A stretch of DNA of 64,000 nucleotides, from the IMG/VR virus record IMGVR_UViG_3300048088_000530, positions 1 through 64,000 of that record. The stretch is one strand, 5' to 3'. This document shows, piece by piece, positions 31,230 to 40,922 of the stretch. The translations under genes and the position numbers were made by a program. How positions within the stretch are numbered: position 1 is the stretch's first letter; every line of letters begins with the position of its first letter. Source of the stretch: a virus. The notes under the pieces were generated by a model. The model had not been told where the DNA came from, made no database searches, and saw only the letters and a program-made list of their open reading frames with translations.

Positions 31230-33419
31230 ATGGCAGATGATCTTGATCGCTTCGTTTTGCAGTACAATGTTGAGCTAAAGGACAGCATCAGCAAACTCGA
31301 AAAGCTGAATGAGAAGATGTCTGGCGCGGGCGCGGCTGCAAAGAAGAGCGGCGGCGAGGTCAAGAAGTTCACGTCAGACGCTACCAATGAGCTTGGAAAG
31401 CTTGTCCCAGGGCTGAATGCCGTATCGTCTGCCGTAAAGATGATGGGCGCGGAATTCGCGGCGGCGACTGCCGCAATCGCTGCGCTTGCTCTTGGCGTCA
31501 AGATGGTCATGAATTTGCGCGAGCAGTACAACCAGCAACGCTCTGACGGGATGCAACTTGGCGTCAGTTCGATCCGCATGGAAGAGTACCAGCGCAAGTT
31601 CGTCAAAGGGTCTGGCGGATACCTTACGCGCGATGCGGCGGCAGAAGGGATCAAGTCTTTTTCCGGGATGGCCAACGCCGCCTATGCCGATCCATCCAGG
31701 CTGGGTCGCGAAGCGCGGATCATGCGCCAGTACCTCGGTGTGGACGTAGGCGCACGCGGCGGTCCTTCTACGCCTCTGAACACTGAACTTACGCAGCTGG
31801 CCAAAGGCTTGCAGGGCAAGTCACGCGGCGACGTCCAAGGCATCGCGAAGGCGACCGGCCTGAATCAAGACTGGCTGCTAACCGTCCAGAAGCTGGGGCC
31901 GTCGATTGGCAAGATCACCGAAATGACCGGTGAGGAAATCGAGAAGCGACAGCAGGCCGAACAAAGCCTGGGCAAGTTCAACGAAGAGCTTTCCAATCTG
32001 AAAGAGAAGTTCACCGAAGTATCCAATGAACTCGCTGAGCCTCTCTTGCCGCTGCTCTCTGAACTCGTAAAGGTGATGGAGCGAATCGCTGCTGCGATTC
32101 CGAAGGTCAATGACAAGGCGAACACGAAGACGGAAGACCTCGCAAATTGGTTTGGAGGAACGGAGAAGGGCGGCAAGAAGTGGAACTTGGGCTTTGGGCT
32201 TGGAAGCCTGCTCAGCGGCGACTTCTTCAAACCGAAGGACAAGAACGCGAGCGCAGGAACCGGATGGGGCATCGCAGGGTCGCTCTTTGATATGTTCAAC
32301 GGCGCTTCGACTGACGTGAAAGCGAAGCAGGCGGCGGACGACAAGCAGAAGAACGATAAGCAGGCCGCATCCAAACGTGACCAGGCCGTCGAAAAGATGG
32401 ACGAAACCAGCAAACAGGGTATTCAGACGGCCAACGAAATGGCACTGGCCATCAACATGTTCGCTGGTGCGGTCCAGTCGTTCTCGTCGGCTGTGAACAT
32501 TCAGCAGGCATGGGCCGCGTGGGCAGGGGAAATCGGGAAGGCAGGCGGCTTGCCCGGTTCCTCAACGAATGTCGGAACCCCAGGCGGATTCCAAGGCGGT
32601 GGCAATGGTACATGGGACACCAGCCAGTACTCCAAGCAGATCAAAGCCGCGTCGGACGTTTACAAAGTCGATCCGCAGATGCTGTACTCTATCATGATGG
32701 CCGAATCAAGCGGCGTCAACGGCAAGTATAGCGAAACTGGCGCGGGCGGTCTGATGCAGGTGACCAAGGGAAACTGGAAGGCGTACGGTGGCGGGTCGGA
32801 CGTGATGAACCCGGATGCAAACATCATGGTCGGCGCGCGCATTTATTCGGACTTTCTGAAGCGCAACAAAGGTAATATCTCTGGCGCGCTTACCGGGTAC
32901 AACGGCAACTCCGATCCGAACTATCTGGCCAAGGTCAACCGCTTCTACGGCGGCGGTTCTGGTGGCATGGGTGAGAGTAAGGTCAAGATGCAGCAGCGTC
33001 AAGTCCAGCAGGCAATCGCGTCGTATCTCAACGTTCCCCTGAGTCAAATCCAGCGCGGCGGGGTTACGCAAGGTGACGCCGCGTGGGCTTCGCAGCAGAT
33101 GCAGAACGGAGTCGCGAACAACATCACGAGCCTGAAACAACAGCTTTCCGTTGCCGGTCTTCCGGCGCAGAATTACGCGAAGTTGCAAATGGAACTTCGT
33201 GACCAGTCACGCGGCCTTGATTTGCTGCGGCAGTACGCACCGGGCGTCGTGGATCGCGAACCGGCAGGCGAACGCCAGCGAACCATCGGTGAACGCCCTA
33301 TCATCATCAACATCAACGGCGCGCTCGATCCCAAGGCGGTCGGCGCGGAAGTCAACAACCAGCTGACGAAGGCGATGAATGACCTTCTGATGGACCACTC
33401 GAATGGACAGAAGGGATAA
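31230..33419 (+). CDS. Tape measure protein with lytic transglycosylase domain
   Basis: 729 aa. A long helical N-terminal part (DSISKLEKLNEKMSGAGAAA), a hydrophobic segment near residues 60-90 (AAATAAIAALALGVKMVM) and a C-terminal soluble transglycosylase (SLT) domain at about 466-580: YKVDPQMLYSIMMAESSGVN, GGLMQVTKGNWKAYGGG, GALTGYNGNSDPNYLAKV. The Glu in MMAESSG is the likely catalytic acid. The length sets the tail length and the SLT part cuts peptidoglycan at injection. The start follows the GIY-YIG gene; its ribosome binding site is weak, since the older AAGGAG is now used by the insert. Confidence 0.9.
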   Translation: MADDLDRFVLQYNVELKDSISKLEKLNEKMSGAGAAAKKSGGEVKKFTSDATNELGKLVPGLNAVSSAVKMMGAEFAAATAAIAALALGVKMVMNLREQYNQQRSDGMQLGVSSIRMEEYQRKFVKGSGGYLTRDAAAEGIKSFSGMANAAYADPSRLGREARIMRQYLGVDVGARGGPSTPLNTELTQLAKGLQGKSRGDVQGIAKATGLNQDWLLTVQKLGPSIGKITEMTGEEIEKRQQAEQSLGKFNEELSNLKEKFTEVSNELAEPLLPLLSELVKVMERIAAAIPKVNDKANTKTEDLANWFGGTEKGGKKWNLGFGLGSLLSGDFFKPKDKNASAGTGWGIAGSLFDMFNGASTDVKAKQAADDKQKNDKQAASKRDQAVEKMDETSKQGIQTANEMALAINMFAGAVQSFSSAVNIQQAWAAWAGEIGKAGGLPGSSTNVGTPGGFQGGGNGTWDTSQYSKQIKAASDVYKVDPQMLYSIMMAESSGVNGKYSETGAGGLMQVTKGNWKAYGGGSDVMNPDANIMVGARIYSDFLKRNKGNISGALTGYNGNSDPNYLAKVNRFYGGGSGGMGESKVKMQQRQVQQAIASYLNVPLSQIQRGGVTQGDAAWASQQMQNGVANNITSLKQQLSVAGLPAQNYAKLQMELRDQSRGLDLLRQYAPGVVDREPAGERQRTIGERPIIININGALDPKAVGAEVNNQLTKAMNDLLMDHSNGQKG

Positions 33420-34297
33420 TGCCGCTAGGAACCCGAATTTTGAACGTATCAATGGCGCTGCCTGAAGGTACGGTTCTGCTCGATCAGTCCTTGGACTTGC
33501 ACGTGCGCGTTCGAAAGGACGCCTTAGCAATCCAGAACACGTGCAGCGTCGAAGTTTTTAACTTGTCCCAGAATCTCCGTGAGCGTCTTCTCTCGCAATT
33601 CACCGCGTGGAATAAACGGAACCTGGAGCAAGGTTCGACCGGCGCGCAGCAGAACTATATCGACATAATGATACAGGCAGGCTACAACGACGCCGGACAA
33701 AACACGGCCACGACCATATTCCAAGGGCAAATTGCGCTTGCCGGTCCATTCAATGCGCCGCCGAATCAGGGCGTCCACATTGAATGCTACTCGCAGCAAC
33801 TGAACAAGCTGGACTGGATCACGGCACCCGCACCGACCAGCGGCACGTTCAAAAGTTATGTCCAGTGGGCTGGAGAGCAGATGGGTGTTAGCAGCGTCGT
33901 CTGCGAAACGTCTTACGATGATACGCCGATCACCAATCCGTTCGCGAGCACGCACGTGGTGGCTGAACTGCTCGTTGACATTCAGAGCGCGTACCGTCCG
34001 AACGTCGCGGCATTCATCGACAACAACGTGCTATACGTGAAGGACGTCAACAAGGTCGTATCCTCTGCCCAGGCCGTTACAATCAGCGAGTTCATCGGGA
34101 CTCCTATGTGGACTGAGTGGGGTGTGGAATTCACGACGCTCTTCAACCCGCAGATCAACTTGGCCGGTGCATCAACGCTAAAGTCGCTGATGAATCCCAG
34201 CTTGAATCAGACCTTCGTCAACTCGTCGCTGGAGTACGATCTGACCAGCCGCGAAGTGCCGTTTTACGTCAAGGTCAACGCGAACCCGTCAGCCTAA
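33419..34297 (+). CDS. Baseplate hub protein
   Basis: 292 aa. It starts at the tape measure stop. VSMALPEGTVLLDQSLDLHV and the pattern CSVEVFNLSQNLRERLL, GQIALAGPFNAPPNQGVHIE fit a gp27-like hub with two beta barrels. The order tape measure, hub, spike, wedge is typical. Family is assigned by order rather than by motif. Confidence 0.7.
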   Translation: MPLGTRILNVSMALPEGTVLLDQSLDLHVRVRKDALAIQNTCSVEVFNLSQNLRERLLSQFTAWNKRNLEQGSTGAQQNYIDIMIQAGYNDAGQNTATTIFQGQIALAGPFNAPPNQGVHIECYSQQLNKLDWITAPAPTSGTFKSYVQWAGEQMGVSSVVCETSYDDTPITNPFASTHVVAELLVDIQSAYRPNVAAFIDNNVLYVKDVNKVVSSAQAVTISEFIGTPMWTEWGVEFTTLFNPQINLAGASTLKSLMNPSLNQTFVNSSLEYDLTSREVPFYVKVNANPSA

Positions 34298-34298
34298 T

Positions 34299-34814
34299 AT
34301 GTCCACGAAAACCAAGCATTTTGACCTATTTGGCGTGGAGTATAAGACCACGCAATTTCCGGCAATCACCGCGCTCGCGATCATGGAGAATGCCGCGTCG
34401 ATCCACCCAACCGACAACCTGCGGCAGACGTTCGTCCGCGTCGGAAAGGATTGGGTGCCTCTCGACTCTCGCGACGCCATCAACGAGCTTGTGGTGGACA
34501 GAGCGTTTATCATCCCACCGCGAATCGTTCTGCAGGCCGTGCTCAAGACCGTCAACGAGTTCAGTTTTGGGTTCGTCAACGGCTGGCGCGGCGTCAAGAT
34601 TCCAACTCGATTCGCCAGCGGCGCGGCTCCGAAAGAATCACGCTACGTTGACCCGCTGATTGCGCAGCTTCTGCAGGAAGAAGTCGCGAACCTTCGTGAG
34701 CTTGAAGAGTATTACTCACTGGAGGATGCATTCAAGATGTTCGACGTTATGGTGGCCAAAGGAGTCAACGCCGCGCTCGCTCAAGAAGCAGCGACAAAGA
34801 GCGCTAAGCGCTGA
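34299..34814 (+). CDS. Probable second tail assembly chaperone
   Basis: 171 aa. MSTKTKHFDLFGVEYKTTQF, then FPAITALAIMENAASI and a helical part (DRAFIIPPRIVLQAVLKTV). The layout resembles that of 30116-30538 and of chaperones in similar operons, but it comes after the hub. It might instead be a baseplate accessory. Assigned with caution. Confidence 0.5.
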   Translation: MSTKTKHFDLFGVEYKTTQFPAITALAIMENAASIHPTDNLRQTFVRVGKDWVPLDSRDAINELVVDRAFIIPPRIVLQAVLKTVNEFSFGFVNGWRGVKIPTRFASGAAPKESRYVDPLIAQLLQEEVANLRELEEYYSLEDAFKMFDVMVAKGVNAALAQEAATKSAKR

Positions 34815-34848
34815 TACATAGTTCACCTACATAAGCCGTAAAATACTC

Positions 34849-35640
34849 GTGTCTATTTCGAGTGTTTTGCCACGCCTATACGATATGTCTGGATTCCAGA
34901 ACAAACCGATTGTCAACCTCATGCCCGGTGAGGCGAAAACGCCCAAAGCTGCGCTGAAGGCGTTGTTCGGTTTGCACGGTCTGAAGCTGGACAAGCTGAT
35001 TCCGGCAGAAGTCATGGCATTTGACCGTGCGCAAAATCTGGCCACCGTTAAGCCGCTGATTATGGTAGTTGATACCAACGATCAGACGCGCTCGCGGCTC
35101 CCAATTGGCAACGTTCCTGTGCTGTCTCTGGGCGGCGGCGGCTTCCATGTCAGTTTCCCGTTGAAGCAGGGCGACATTGGCTGGATCATGGCCGCCGACC
35201 GCGACTTGTCACTGTTCCTGCAGAGTCTTAAGGAGTCTGGCCCGAATACGTTCCGCAAGCACACGTTTGCTGACTCGTGGTTCATTCCTGACGTCTTCCG
35301 CCAGTACACGATTAATGCAGCCGACGCCAACGCGATGGTCATCCAATCTACTGACGGCAGCACGCGAATCTCGATCAGCGAAGGAAACGTCAACATCACG
35401 GCTCCAACGGGCGTGCTTGTAACAACGCCACTGGCCACCTTCTCGCAGAACGTTCAGGTCAACGGCAACTTGGTCGTTACCGGCGCGACGACCGTCAACG
35501 GCGGGTTCAACGCGAACGGCAGCGGCTCGGCAGGCGTTACCCTTCCCACCCAAACCACCATCGGCGGCATCACCGTTTATGGCCACGGACACATCAGCAG
35601 CAGTCCTGGCTCAAGAACGTCTGGAGGCATGATCTCGTGA
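34849..35640 (+). CDS. Baseplate central spike (gp138/gpV type)
   Basis: 263 aa. The N-terminal OB part (RAQNLATVKPLIMVVDTNDQ, GDIGWIMAADRD) matches the Gp138 N-terminal family, then beta-helix repeats (NITAPTGVLVTTP, GNLVVTGATTVNGGFNANG) and a tip with YGHGHISSSPGSRTSGGM; the His-x-His there resembles the iron-holding apex of contractile-tail spikes. A GTG at 34849 is the likely start; an ATG at 34885 is possible. Neither has a strong ribosome binding site. Confidence 0.85.
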   Translation: MSISSVLPRLYDMSGFQNKPIVNLMPGEAKTPKAALKALFGLHGLKLDKLIPAEVMAFDRAQNLATVKPLIMVVDTNDQTRSRLPIGNVPVLSLGGGGFHVSFPLKQGDIGWIMAADRDLSLFLQSLKESGPNTFRKHTFADSWFIPDVFRQYTINAADANAMVIQSTDGSTRISISEGNVNITAPTGVLVTTPLATFSQNVQVNGNLVVTGATTVNGGFNANGSGSAGVTLPTQTTIGGITVYGHGHISSSPGSRTSGGMIS

Positions 35641-36899
35641 GCGCGAATTACACTTACCTGCTCGACACCGGAACCATCGGCATCGACACAACGGACCTTC
35701 TCACGGACGTTGAAACCGAATGGCAGACCGCGTTCGGCGCGACCCTCAACACGGACGCGAGCACGCCCCAGGGCACACTCATGGCCGCTGAGACGACCGC
35801 GCGCACGAGTGTTATGCGCAATAACGCCGAACTGGCGAACATGCAGAACCCGAACCTGGCCTATGGGACGTTTCTGGATGCTATCTGCGCGCTGCTCGGC
35901 ATCGGTCGCGGAACGAACCAGTCAACGGTCGCAACCGGTGTCCAGCTGACCGGAAATGCACAGACGCCTATCGCTGCAGGCTCTCGTATCCAGACTCCAA
36001 ACGGCGATGTATTCGCATTGGTTACGGCAGTCACAATTCCGGCAGGCGGCGTCACCACCGGAATCTTCCAGTCGCAGCAGTACGGCGCGTTCTCGTTTCC
36101 TACCGGAACGATGACAATTCTGGACGGCACCATTGGCTGGGGAAGCGCGGATGCAGTCGGAACGACAACCGTCCAATCCGGCTCAACTCAAAATACCGAT
36201 CCGCAGCTGAAGAACAAACGCAACGCCCAGTTGGCAATCCAGGGAACCGCTTCGACGGCATCAATCAAAGCCAACCTGCTGGAAGTCCCCAACGTAACGT
36301 CCTGCATGGTTGTCGAAAACAACACAGGCGCGGCTGGGACGATCAACGGAATCACCTTCACCAAGGCGACCGGCCTTTGGGTGTGCGTGGCCGGCACTGC
36401 GTCCGCTGCTTCCATCGCGGCTGCACTCTACGCCGCGCACAACTCTGGTTGTCCATGGGATTTCGGCGCAGCAGGCTTCGGCGTTCAAGTCCAGCCGCCC
36501 AATGGCGTCGCAGTGACCGATCCGACGACCGGGTTCACGTACTACGTCCTGTACACGACGCCGATCCTGCTGGACGCCTACGTCGCTATTTCAGTCAAGC
36601 AGTCCGCCACCGCTTCACCCGGATCGACCGCAATTCAGGACGCCATTCTGCAGTACGCTCAAGGCGCAGAATCCGGCGAAGCAGGCCTGGTGCTGGGCGC
36701 GAGCGTTTCGGCGTTCGAAATGTCCGGCCCAGTCGCACGGCAGTATCCCGGTGTGTACGTTAAAAGCTGTCTGGTTGCAACGGTTCCGGCTGGCAATCCT
36801 GCGCCTTCGTATCCGTCTGCGTACTCCAGTGAAGTCGTCCTTCTGCCGTATCAGCAAGCCCAACTGGCAGTCGGCAATATCGTGGTGACCCAGCTATGA
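35637..36899 (+). CDS. Baseplate wedge protein (gpJ/gp47-like)
   Basis: 420 aa. LLTDVETEWQTAFGATLNTD, QGTLMAAETTARTSVMR, NAELANMQNPNLAYGTFLDA and TASTASIKANLLEVPNVTSC match the baseplate J family. It starts in the spike gene's stop (ATGA-type overlap) and ends overlapping the next gene. It anchors fibers to the baseplate rim. Confidence 0.9.
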   Translation: MSANYTYLLDTGTIGIDTTDLLTDVETEWQTAFGATLNTDASTPQGTLMAAETTARTSVMRNNAELANMQNPNLAYGTFLDAICALLGIGRGTNQSTVATGVQLTGNAQTPIAAGSRIQTPNGDVFALVTAVTIPAGGVTTGIFQSQQYGAFSFPTGTMTILDGTIGWGSADAVGTTTVQSGSTQNTDPQLKNKRNAQLAIQGTASTASIKANLLEVPNVTSCMVVENNTGAAGTINGITFTKATGLWVCVAGTASAASIAAALYAAHNSGCPWDFGAAGFGVQVQPPNGVAVTDPTTGFTYYVLYTTPILLDAYVAISVKQSATASPGSTAIQDAILQYAQGAESGEAGLVLGASVSAFEMSGPVARQYPGVYVKSCLVATVPAGNPAPSYPSAYSSEVVLLPYQQAQLAVGNIVVTQL

Positions 36900-38581
36900 C
36901 GATGGCTCCATACAACCCGGATATTACGCGCGCTCTGAAGTGGCTTCAGAACAACGCGCCGAACATCCAGTCAATCGTGACCCAGAAGGCGGATTGGTAC
37001 GGCAAGTACAACGACCAATTCTGGATGAACTGGGAAGAGAACGTGTTTGACCTTCGCACGGCCAACGCGTTCGGCCTAGTGGTCTGGTGCATCATCTTGG
37101 GACTGCCGCTGTCGGCCTTCAACTTCCAGCCGATCACGAACGCATTCGCCTTCGGTTCGCAGCGCGGCAACTTCCAGGATGGCGGCGGGCACGTTGCCCC
37201 GTTCACGTTCGTCGGCACACCCACGATCTACTCAAACGGCATCGCGCTTTCCACTTCTTCGTATGCGATCAATTCGGCAACGGCCCAGATCACGTTCGGT
37301 GGCGCGCCTGCAATCGGCGCGAAGCTGACCTGGTCAGGCTCGATCCAGAATCCGAACACGTCACAGACACTCGTCGTCCAACAGCCGCGCCCTATCGGGA
37401 CAGGCGACGGCATCACCACCGTATTCAATATGTTCCCTGCGGACGGTGGGAATTATGATGAGGTCGGTTCGAACTTCTACGGCGGCGGGTCGTCGTCCGT
37501 TGCTTCGCTGAACGAAATCCGCTACGCCTGCATGCTGCGTTACGTGACGCTGGTGTCGAATGGTCGCATACAGTGGATCAATCAGATGCTGGCATATATC
37601 TTCAACGGCGGCGCGGCCTGGACTCCTACCACAAAGAAGTACTTTTATCTGGCTGATTCGACGCTTGCCAATCTGGGCGTAACTGGAGCGTCAATCTACC
37701 GGCAGGACTGGCAAGGCAACCAGCTGATGTACGCAACGCCGCGCACGAACCTGGTCAAGTACTCGCAAGACTTCACCAATGCTGCATGGTTGAAGCAAAA
37801 CGCTGGCGTTGGCGTCGCTCCTGTCGTAACGGGAAACTATGCAACTGCACCAGACGGAACTATGACGGCAAGCCGGGTGCAGTTCAACCTTGGCGGCGGC
37901 GTTGCTGGCAGCGACTACAGCCGTTTGACGCAAAACGTAACGACAATCGCGCAGCAGGGATATGCATCGGGCGTTTGGGTGCGGTCCACGGACGGAGTTT
38001 CGACATACACGCTGCAACTTACATTCAATGGTCAGTACACAGGCAATGCCAGGATAACAGTCGGCCCCACTTGGACTTTTGTGACGCAAAGTATCGCCTC
38101 TGCAATTGATACATCGCGCAACTTCCGTTTCGATACGCAGGGCGGCGCTGGAACTTCGAATACAGCAGATATTTTGATGTGGGGTGCGATGCACGTGCAA
38201 GGCGCGGTGACCGGCGCTTACATTCCGACCACTAGCGCGGCTGTGACGGTGACGGACTACTCCATCAACACGACGACCGCCAACGTCACGTTCTCAACTG
38301 CGCCGGTGACTGGCGCAGTCCTGACCTACAGCGGCACGTATCAAGGCGTTACGACGCCAACGCCGCAACAGTTCGGAACGGGCAACGGCTCAATGACCAG
38401 TTTCATGCTGAGCCTTCCGCCTGGTGCACCCGCTCCGATCAGCACCCCGTATTACATGGAATACAGGATTGGCGCGAATATGGGCCTTTCCGCTCAGTTC
38501 GTCAACCTTCTAAACAATGCCTCATACGGCATCATGCCGACTTGTGCAGGCATCCGCTACGCAGTCGTTCAGGAGTCTTAA
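36896..38581 (+). CDS. Baseplate wedge protein (DUF2612) with inserted carbohydrate-binding domain
   Basis: 561 aa. Residues 1-75 match DUF2612 (MNWEENVFDLRTANAFGLVV). Two copies of a short beta repeat (YAINSATAQITFGGAPAIGA and YSINTTTANVTFSTAPVTGA) flank residues 285-440, where TNLVKYSQDFTNAAWLKQN and the following beta sandwich look like a carbohydrate-binding module. The DUF2612 C-terminus (YYMEYRIGANMGLSAQFVNL) resumes at the end. Such an insert would bind sugars at the cell surface. Confidence 0.8.
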   Translation: MTMAPYNPDITRALKWLQNNAPNIQSIVTQKADWYGKYNDQFWMNWEENVFDLRTANAFGLVVWCIILGLPLSAFNFQPITNAFAFGSQRGNFQDGGGHVAPFTFVGTPTIYSNGIALSTSSYAINSATAQITFGGAPAIGAKLTWSGSIQNPNTSQTLVVQQPRPIGTGDGITTVFNMFPADGGNYDEVGSNFYGGGSSSVASLNEIRYACMLRYVTLVSNGRIQWINQMLAYIFNGGAAWTPTTKKYFYLADSTLANLGVTGASIYRQDWQGNQLMYATPRTNLVKYSQDFTNAAWLKQNAGVGVAPVVTGNYATAPDGTMTASRVQFNLGGGVAGSDYSRLTQNVTTIAQQGYASGVWVRSTDGVSTYTLQLTFNGQYTGNARITVGPTWTFVTQSIASAIDTSRNFRFDTQGGAGTSNTADILMWGAMHVQGAVTGAYIPTTSAAVTVTDYSINTTTANVTFSTAPVTGAVLTYSGTYQGVTTPTPQQFGTGNGSMTSFMLSLPPGAPAPISTPYYMEYRIGANMGLSAQFVNLLNNASYGIMPTCAGIRYAVVQES

Positions 38582-38584
38582 CAA

Positions 38585-39922
38585 ATGGCGAATCCACCGC
38601 TCATTACCGTTCCGTTTGCAAACTCTGGCGACCAATCGGTGCTGCCGGCAACCGATCCGAACGGGTTTGTGAACTTCACAACAGGCTACACGCCGGATTA
38701 TGAAATCAATCTGGCTGCTGGCGACCCGTCCGCAAAGGCGGTTGAGCGCGGCATCCAGAACTATCTGTTCAACGTCCTGACGAACGGGATGATGTACTGG
38801 CAGACCAACAACCGTCCGTGCTGGTACGCCGGTATGCCTGGCGGTTACGGCAAGTACGCAGAAGTGACGCTGCTGGACGTCTCAAACAACCCGGTCCCGT
38901 ACCGCTCGCTGGTTGCTGGCAACGTTTCCACACCTGGAAGCAGCAGCACCTGGGAATATATCCAGGGGTCCGGTGAAATGATCAAGAACGTTCCGATGCC
39001 CAGCGGTGGCGCTGGCGGGCCTTCTGCTCTGCTGGTGACAGCCGCGACGGACTTCAACACGTTCATAACTTCCGGCACCTTCCAATTTGCAACGGACGCG
39101 ATTGTAACCGGCTCGCCCAATACGCCGGCAAACGGCAGCAATGCAGCCGCGAGCGGTATGCTTGAAGTGGCTTCGTGGACGCAATCCGGCTCCACCTACG
39201 TCACCCAGTTTTTCCGCGACCGCAACGGCCTTGGCTTCATGCGCGGCTCGACCAACGGCAGCTGGACTATCTGGAAAATCTGGGCAAACGCCACGCAATT
39301 CGTCGTCGGTGAAGTTCGTATGTGGAGCGGCACGGCGACGCAAGCCGCAGTTACTGCCGCGTGGGGACCGGGCTGGCATCTGTGCGACGGAACGCTTGGG
39401 ACTCCGAATTTGCGTGACCGTTTCATCGTCGGCGCGGGTGCGTCGTATGCCAATGGCGCGAGCGGCGGCGCGACGACCGCAGCCCTGTCCACGACGAACA
39501 TGCCTGCTCACAACCACGTGATCAACATCAGTGACCCTGGTCATGCGCACGGAGTTTCGCAAGGCGCTCACGCCCACGGAGTCGTTGATCCAGGCCACGC
39601 TCACGGCGTGTACGATCCGGGCCACTCGCACTTCACCACATTTCCGACTTCGTTCGTGTCCGGCAACCAGCACACAGGCGGCCAGGAAGTCACATTTGAC
39701 AACACCGGTGGGCAGAACGTCGGTACATCTTCAAGCGGGACCGGCATTGCCATCTACGGAAATGGCACCGGCATCGGAATATCCGGTGCCACCATCCCGA
39801 TCAGCATCAACGGCGCTGGCACCGGAATCACCGCCAGTTCCAACAACAACGGCAGCGGCTCTGCTTTCTCGATCCTGCCGCCGTACTACGCTCTGTGCTA
39901 CGTCATGTACACCGGGTCTTAA
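38585..39922 (+). CDS. Tail collar fiber / receptor-binding protein
   Basis: 445 aa. The phage tail collar domain starts about residue 240 (VGEVRMWSGTATQAAVTAAW, GWHLCDGTLGTPNLRDRFIV). Then come HAHGV repeats (DPGHAHGVYDPGHSH) in a tip of the T4 short-fiber type, where paired His bind metal. The end (FSILPPYYALCYVMYTG) is the usual one. AACAAATG start with little ribosome binding site. It is probably the short fiber, with the long fiber at 27145-29187. Confidence 0.85.
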   Translation: MANPPLITVPFANSGDQSVLPATDPNGFVNFTTGYTPDYEINLAAGDPSAKAVERGIQNYLFNVLTNGMMYWQTNNRPCWYAGMPGGYGKYAEVTLLDVSNNPVPYRSLVAGNVSTPGSSSTWEYIQGSGEMIKNVPMPSGGAGGPSALLVTAATDFNTFITSGTFQFATDAIVTGSPNTPANGSNAAASGMLEVASWTQSGSTYVTQFFRDRNGLGFMRGSTNGSWTIWKIWANATQFVVGEVRMWSGTATQAAVTAAWGPGWHLCDGTLGTPNLRDRFIVGAGASYANGASGGATTAALSTTNMPAHNHVINISDPGHAHGVSQGAHAHGVVDPGHAHGVYDPGHSHFTTFPTSFVSGNQHTGGQEVTFDNTGGQNVGTSSSGTGIAIYGNGTGIGISGATIPISINGAGTGITASSNNNGSGSAFSILPPYYALCYVMYTGS

Positions 39923-39933
39923 GGAGAACTTAG

Positions 39934-40674
39934 ATGGGCATCAAACTTACCTCTGCAATCCTCATGGCTGGCACCGGTTGCTCTGCAGCAATCGCCGGTG
40001 CTTGGCTGGCTCCGATGCAGGCCGCGTGCGACGAGTTTGGCGTCAGCGATACGCCAGCGCGCGTCGCGGCCTTCCTGGCCAACGTAGGTGTCGAATCGAA
40101 CGGCCTGACGGTCTTCGTGGAGAATCTAAACTACAGCGCGCAAGGCCTGGCAAACACCTGGCCTGGTCGTTACGCCGTTGGCGCGCACGTACTCCAGAAG
40201 GTGCCGAATCAACTGGCCTATCAACTGGGCGGTAAGCCGCAGGCCATCGCCAATAACGTCTATGCAAACCGTCTGGGGAATGGACCGGAATCGAGTGGGG
40301 ATGGGTGGAAGTTTCGTGGCCAAGGTCCGATCCAGCTGACTGGCCACGACAACATTCTGAAGTTCTTCGCTGCGGCTGGCCTTCCTTTGCAGACCGATCC
40401 TGCTGAGCTTCAAAGGCCGGTCTTGGGATCGAAGTCAGCCGCGTGGTTCTTCTCGACTTCTGGCGCATTCGCCTATGCAGATGAAGGGAACTTCGATTGC
40501 ACGGTGAAGAGCGTCAATGGCCAGGTGCCGTGCCAGGAAAATCAAGGCGACCGGCGGAACAAGTTGTATCAGGCGGCATTGCCGCTTGCACAGGCGGCAG
40601 CGAAACCAGCGGCACCGGTTCCGGCTCCGAAGAAGGCACCGGTGGCTCCTGCGACGGCGACAGATAAGCCGTAG
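39934..40674 (+). CDS. Endolysin, GH19 chitinase-like
   Basis: 246 aa. GVESNGLTVFVENLNYSAQG with the active Glu, LANTWPGRY, and YANRLGNGPESSGDGWKFRG with QGPIQLTGHDNI match the GH19-type lysozyme family that cleaves peptidoglycan. The first 30 residues are hydrophobic, so a signal-arrest start is possible. The last 40 residues are Pro/Ala-rich. AAGGAG precedes the ATG. It is the last gene of the virion operon, with the holin and spanins on the opposite strand. Confidence 0.9.
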   Translation: MGIKLTSAILMAGTGCSAAIAGAWLAPMQAACDEFGVSDTPARVAAFLANVGVESNGLTVFVENLNYSAQGLANTWPGRYAVGAHVLQKVPNQLAYQLGGKPQAIANNVYANRLGNGPESSGDGWKFRGQGPIQLTGHDNILKFFAAAGLPLQTDPAELQRPVLGSKSAAWFFSTSGAFAYADEGNFDCTVKSVNGQVPCQENQGDRRNKLYQAALPLAQAAAKPAAPVPAPKKAPVAPATATDKP

Positions 40675-40831
40675 AGCCTGCTACGCCAGCGGCCAGGACG
40701 GCTCTGAGGACACGACCCTTAACCGTCAGGCCGATCAACTTCATCAGGAACGTAGCGCCAGCATCCACAAGTTCAGGATCGACTTGTGGGTGTTTCTTTT
40801 TGTGGTGCTCTACTCTGAAATGCTCGAACAT
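40514..40831 (-). CDS. Possible small membrane protein antisense to the endolysin end
   Basis: 105 aa. MFEHFRVEHHKKKHPQVDPE and a hydrophobic helix (RAVLAAGVAGSTAYL) followed by a Pro-rich tail. AAGGAG lies 19 bases before the ATG, which is far. It lies just downstream of the ligase and its 3' half runs against the endolysin tail. It fills an otherwise gene-free 250 bp; coding is plausible but uncertain. Confidence 0.4.
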   Translation of the reverse strand: MFEHFRVEHHKKKHPQVDPELVDAGATFLMKLIGLTVKGRVLRAVLAAGVAGSTAYLSPSQEPPVPSSEPEPVPLVSLPPVQAAMPPDTTCSAGRLDFPGTAPGH

Positions 40832-40922
40832 TGGAATCGGCCTGAAAACGCTCCTTTCGAAGCGTATTTATACACTCGGTTAATAAGGCAGCTGGACTAC
40901 TACCGCCATACAAAACCACATA

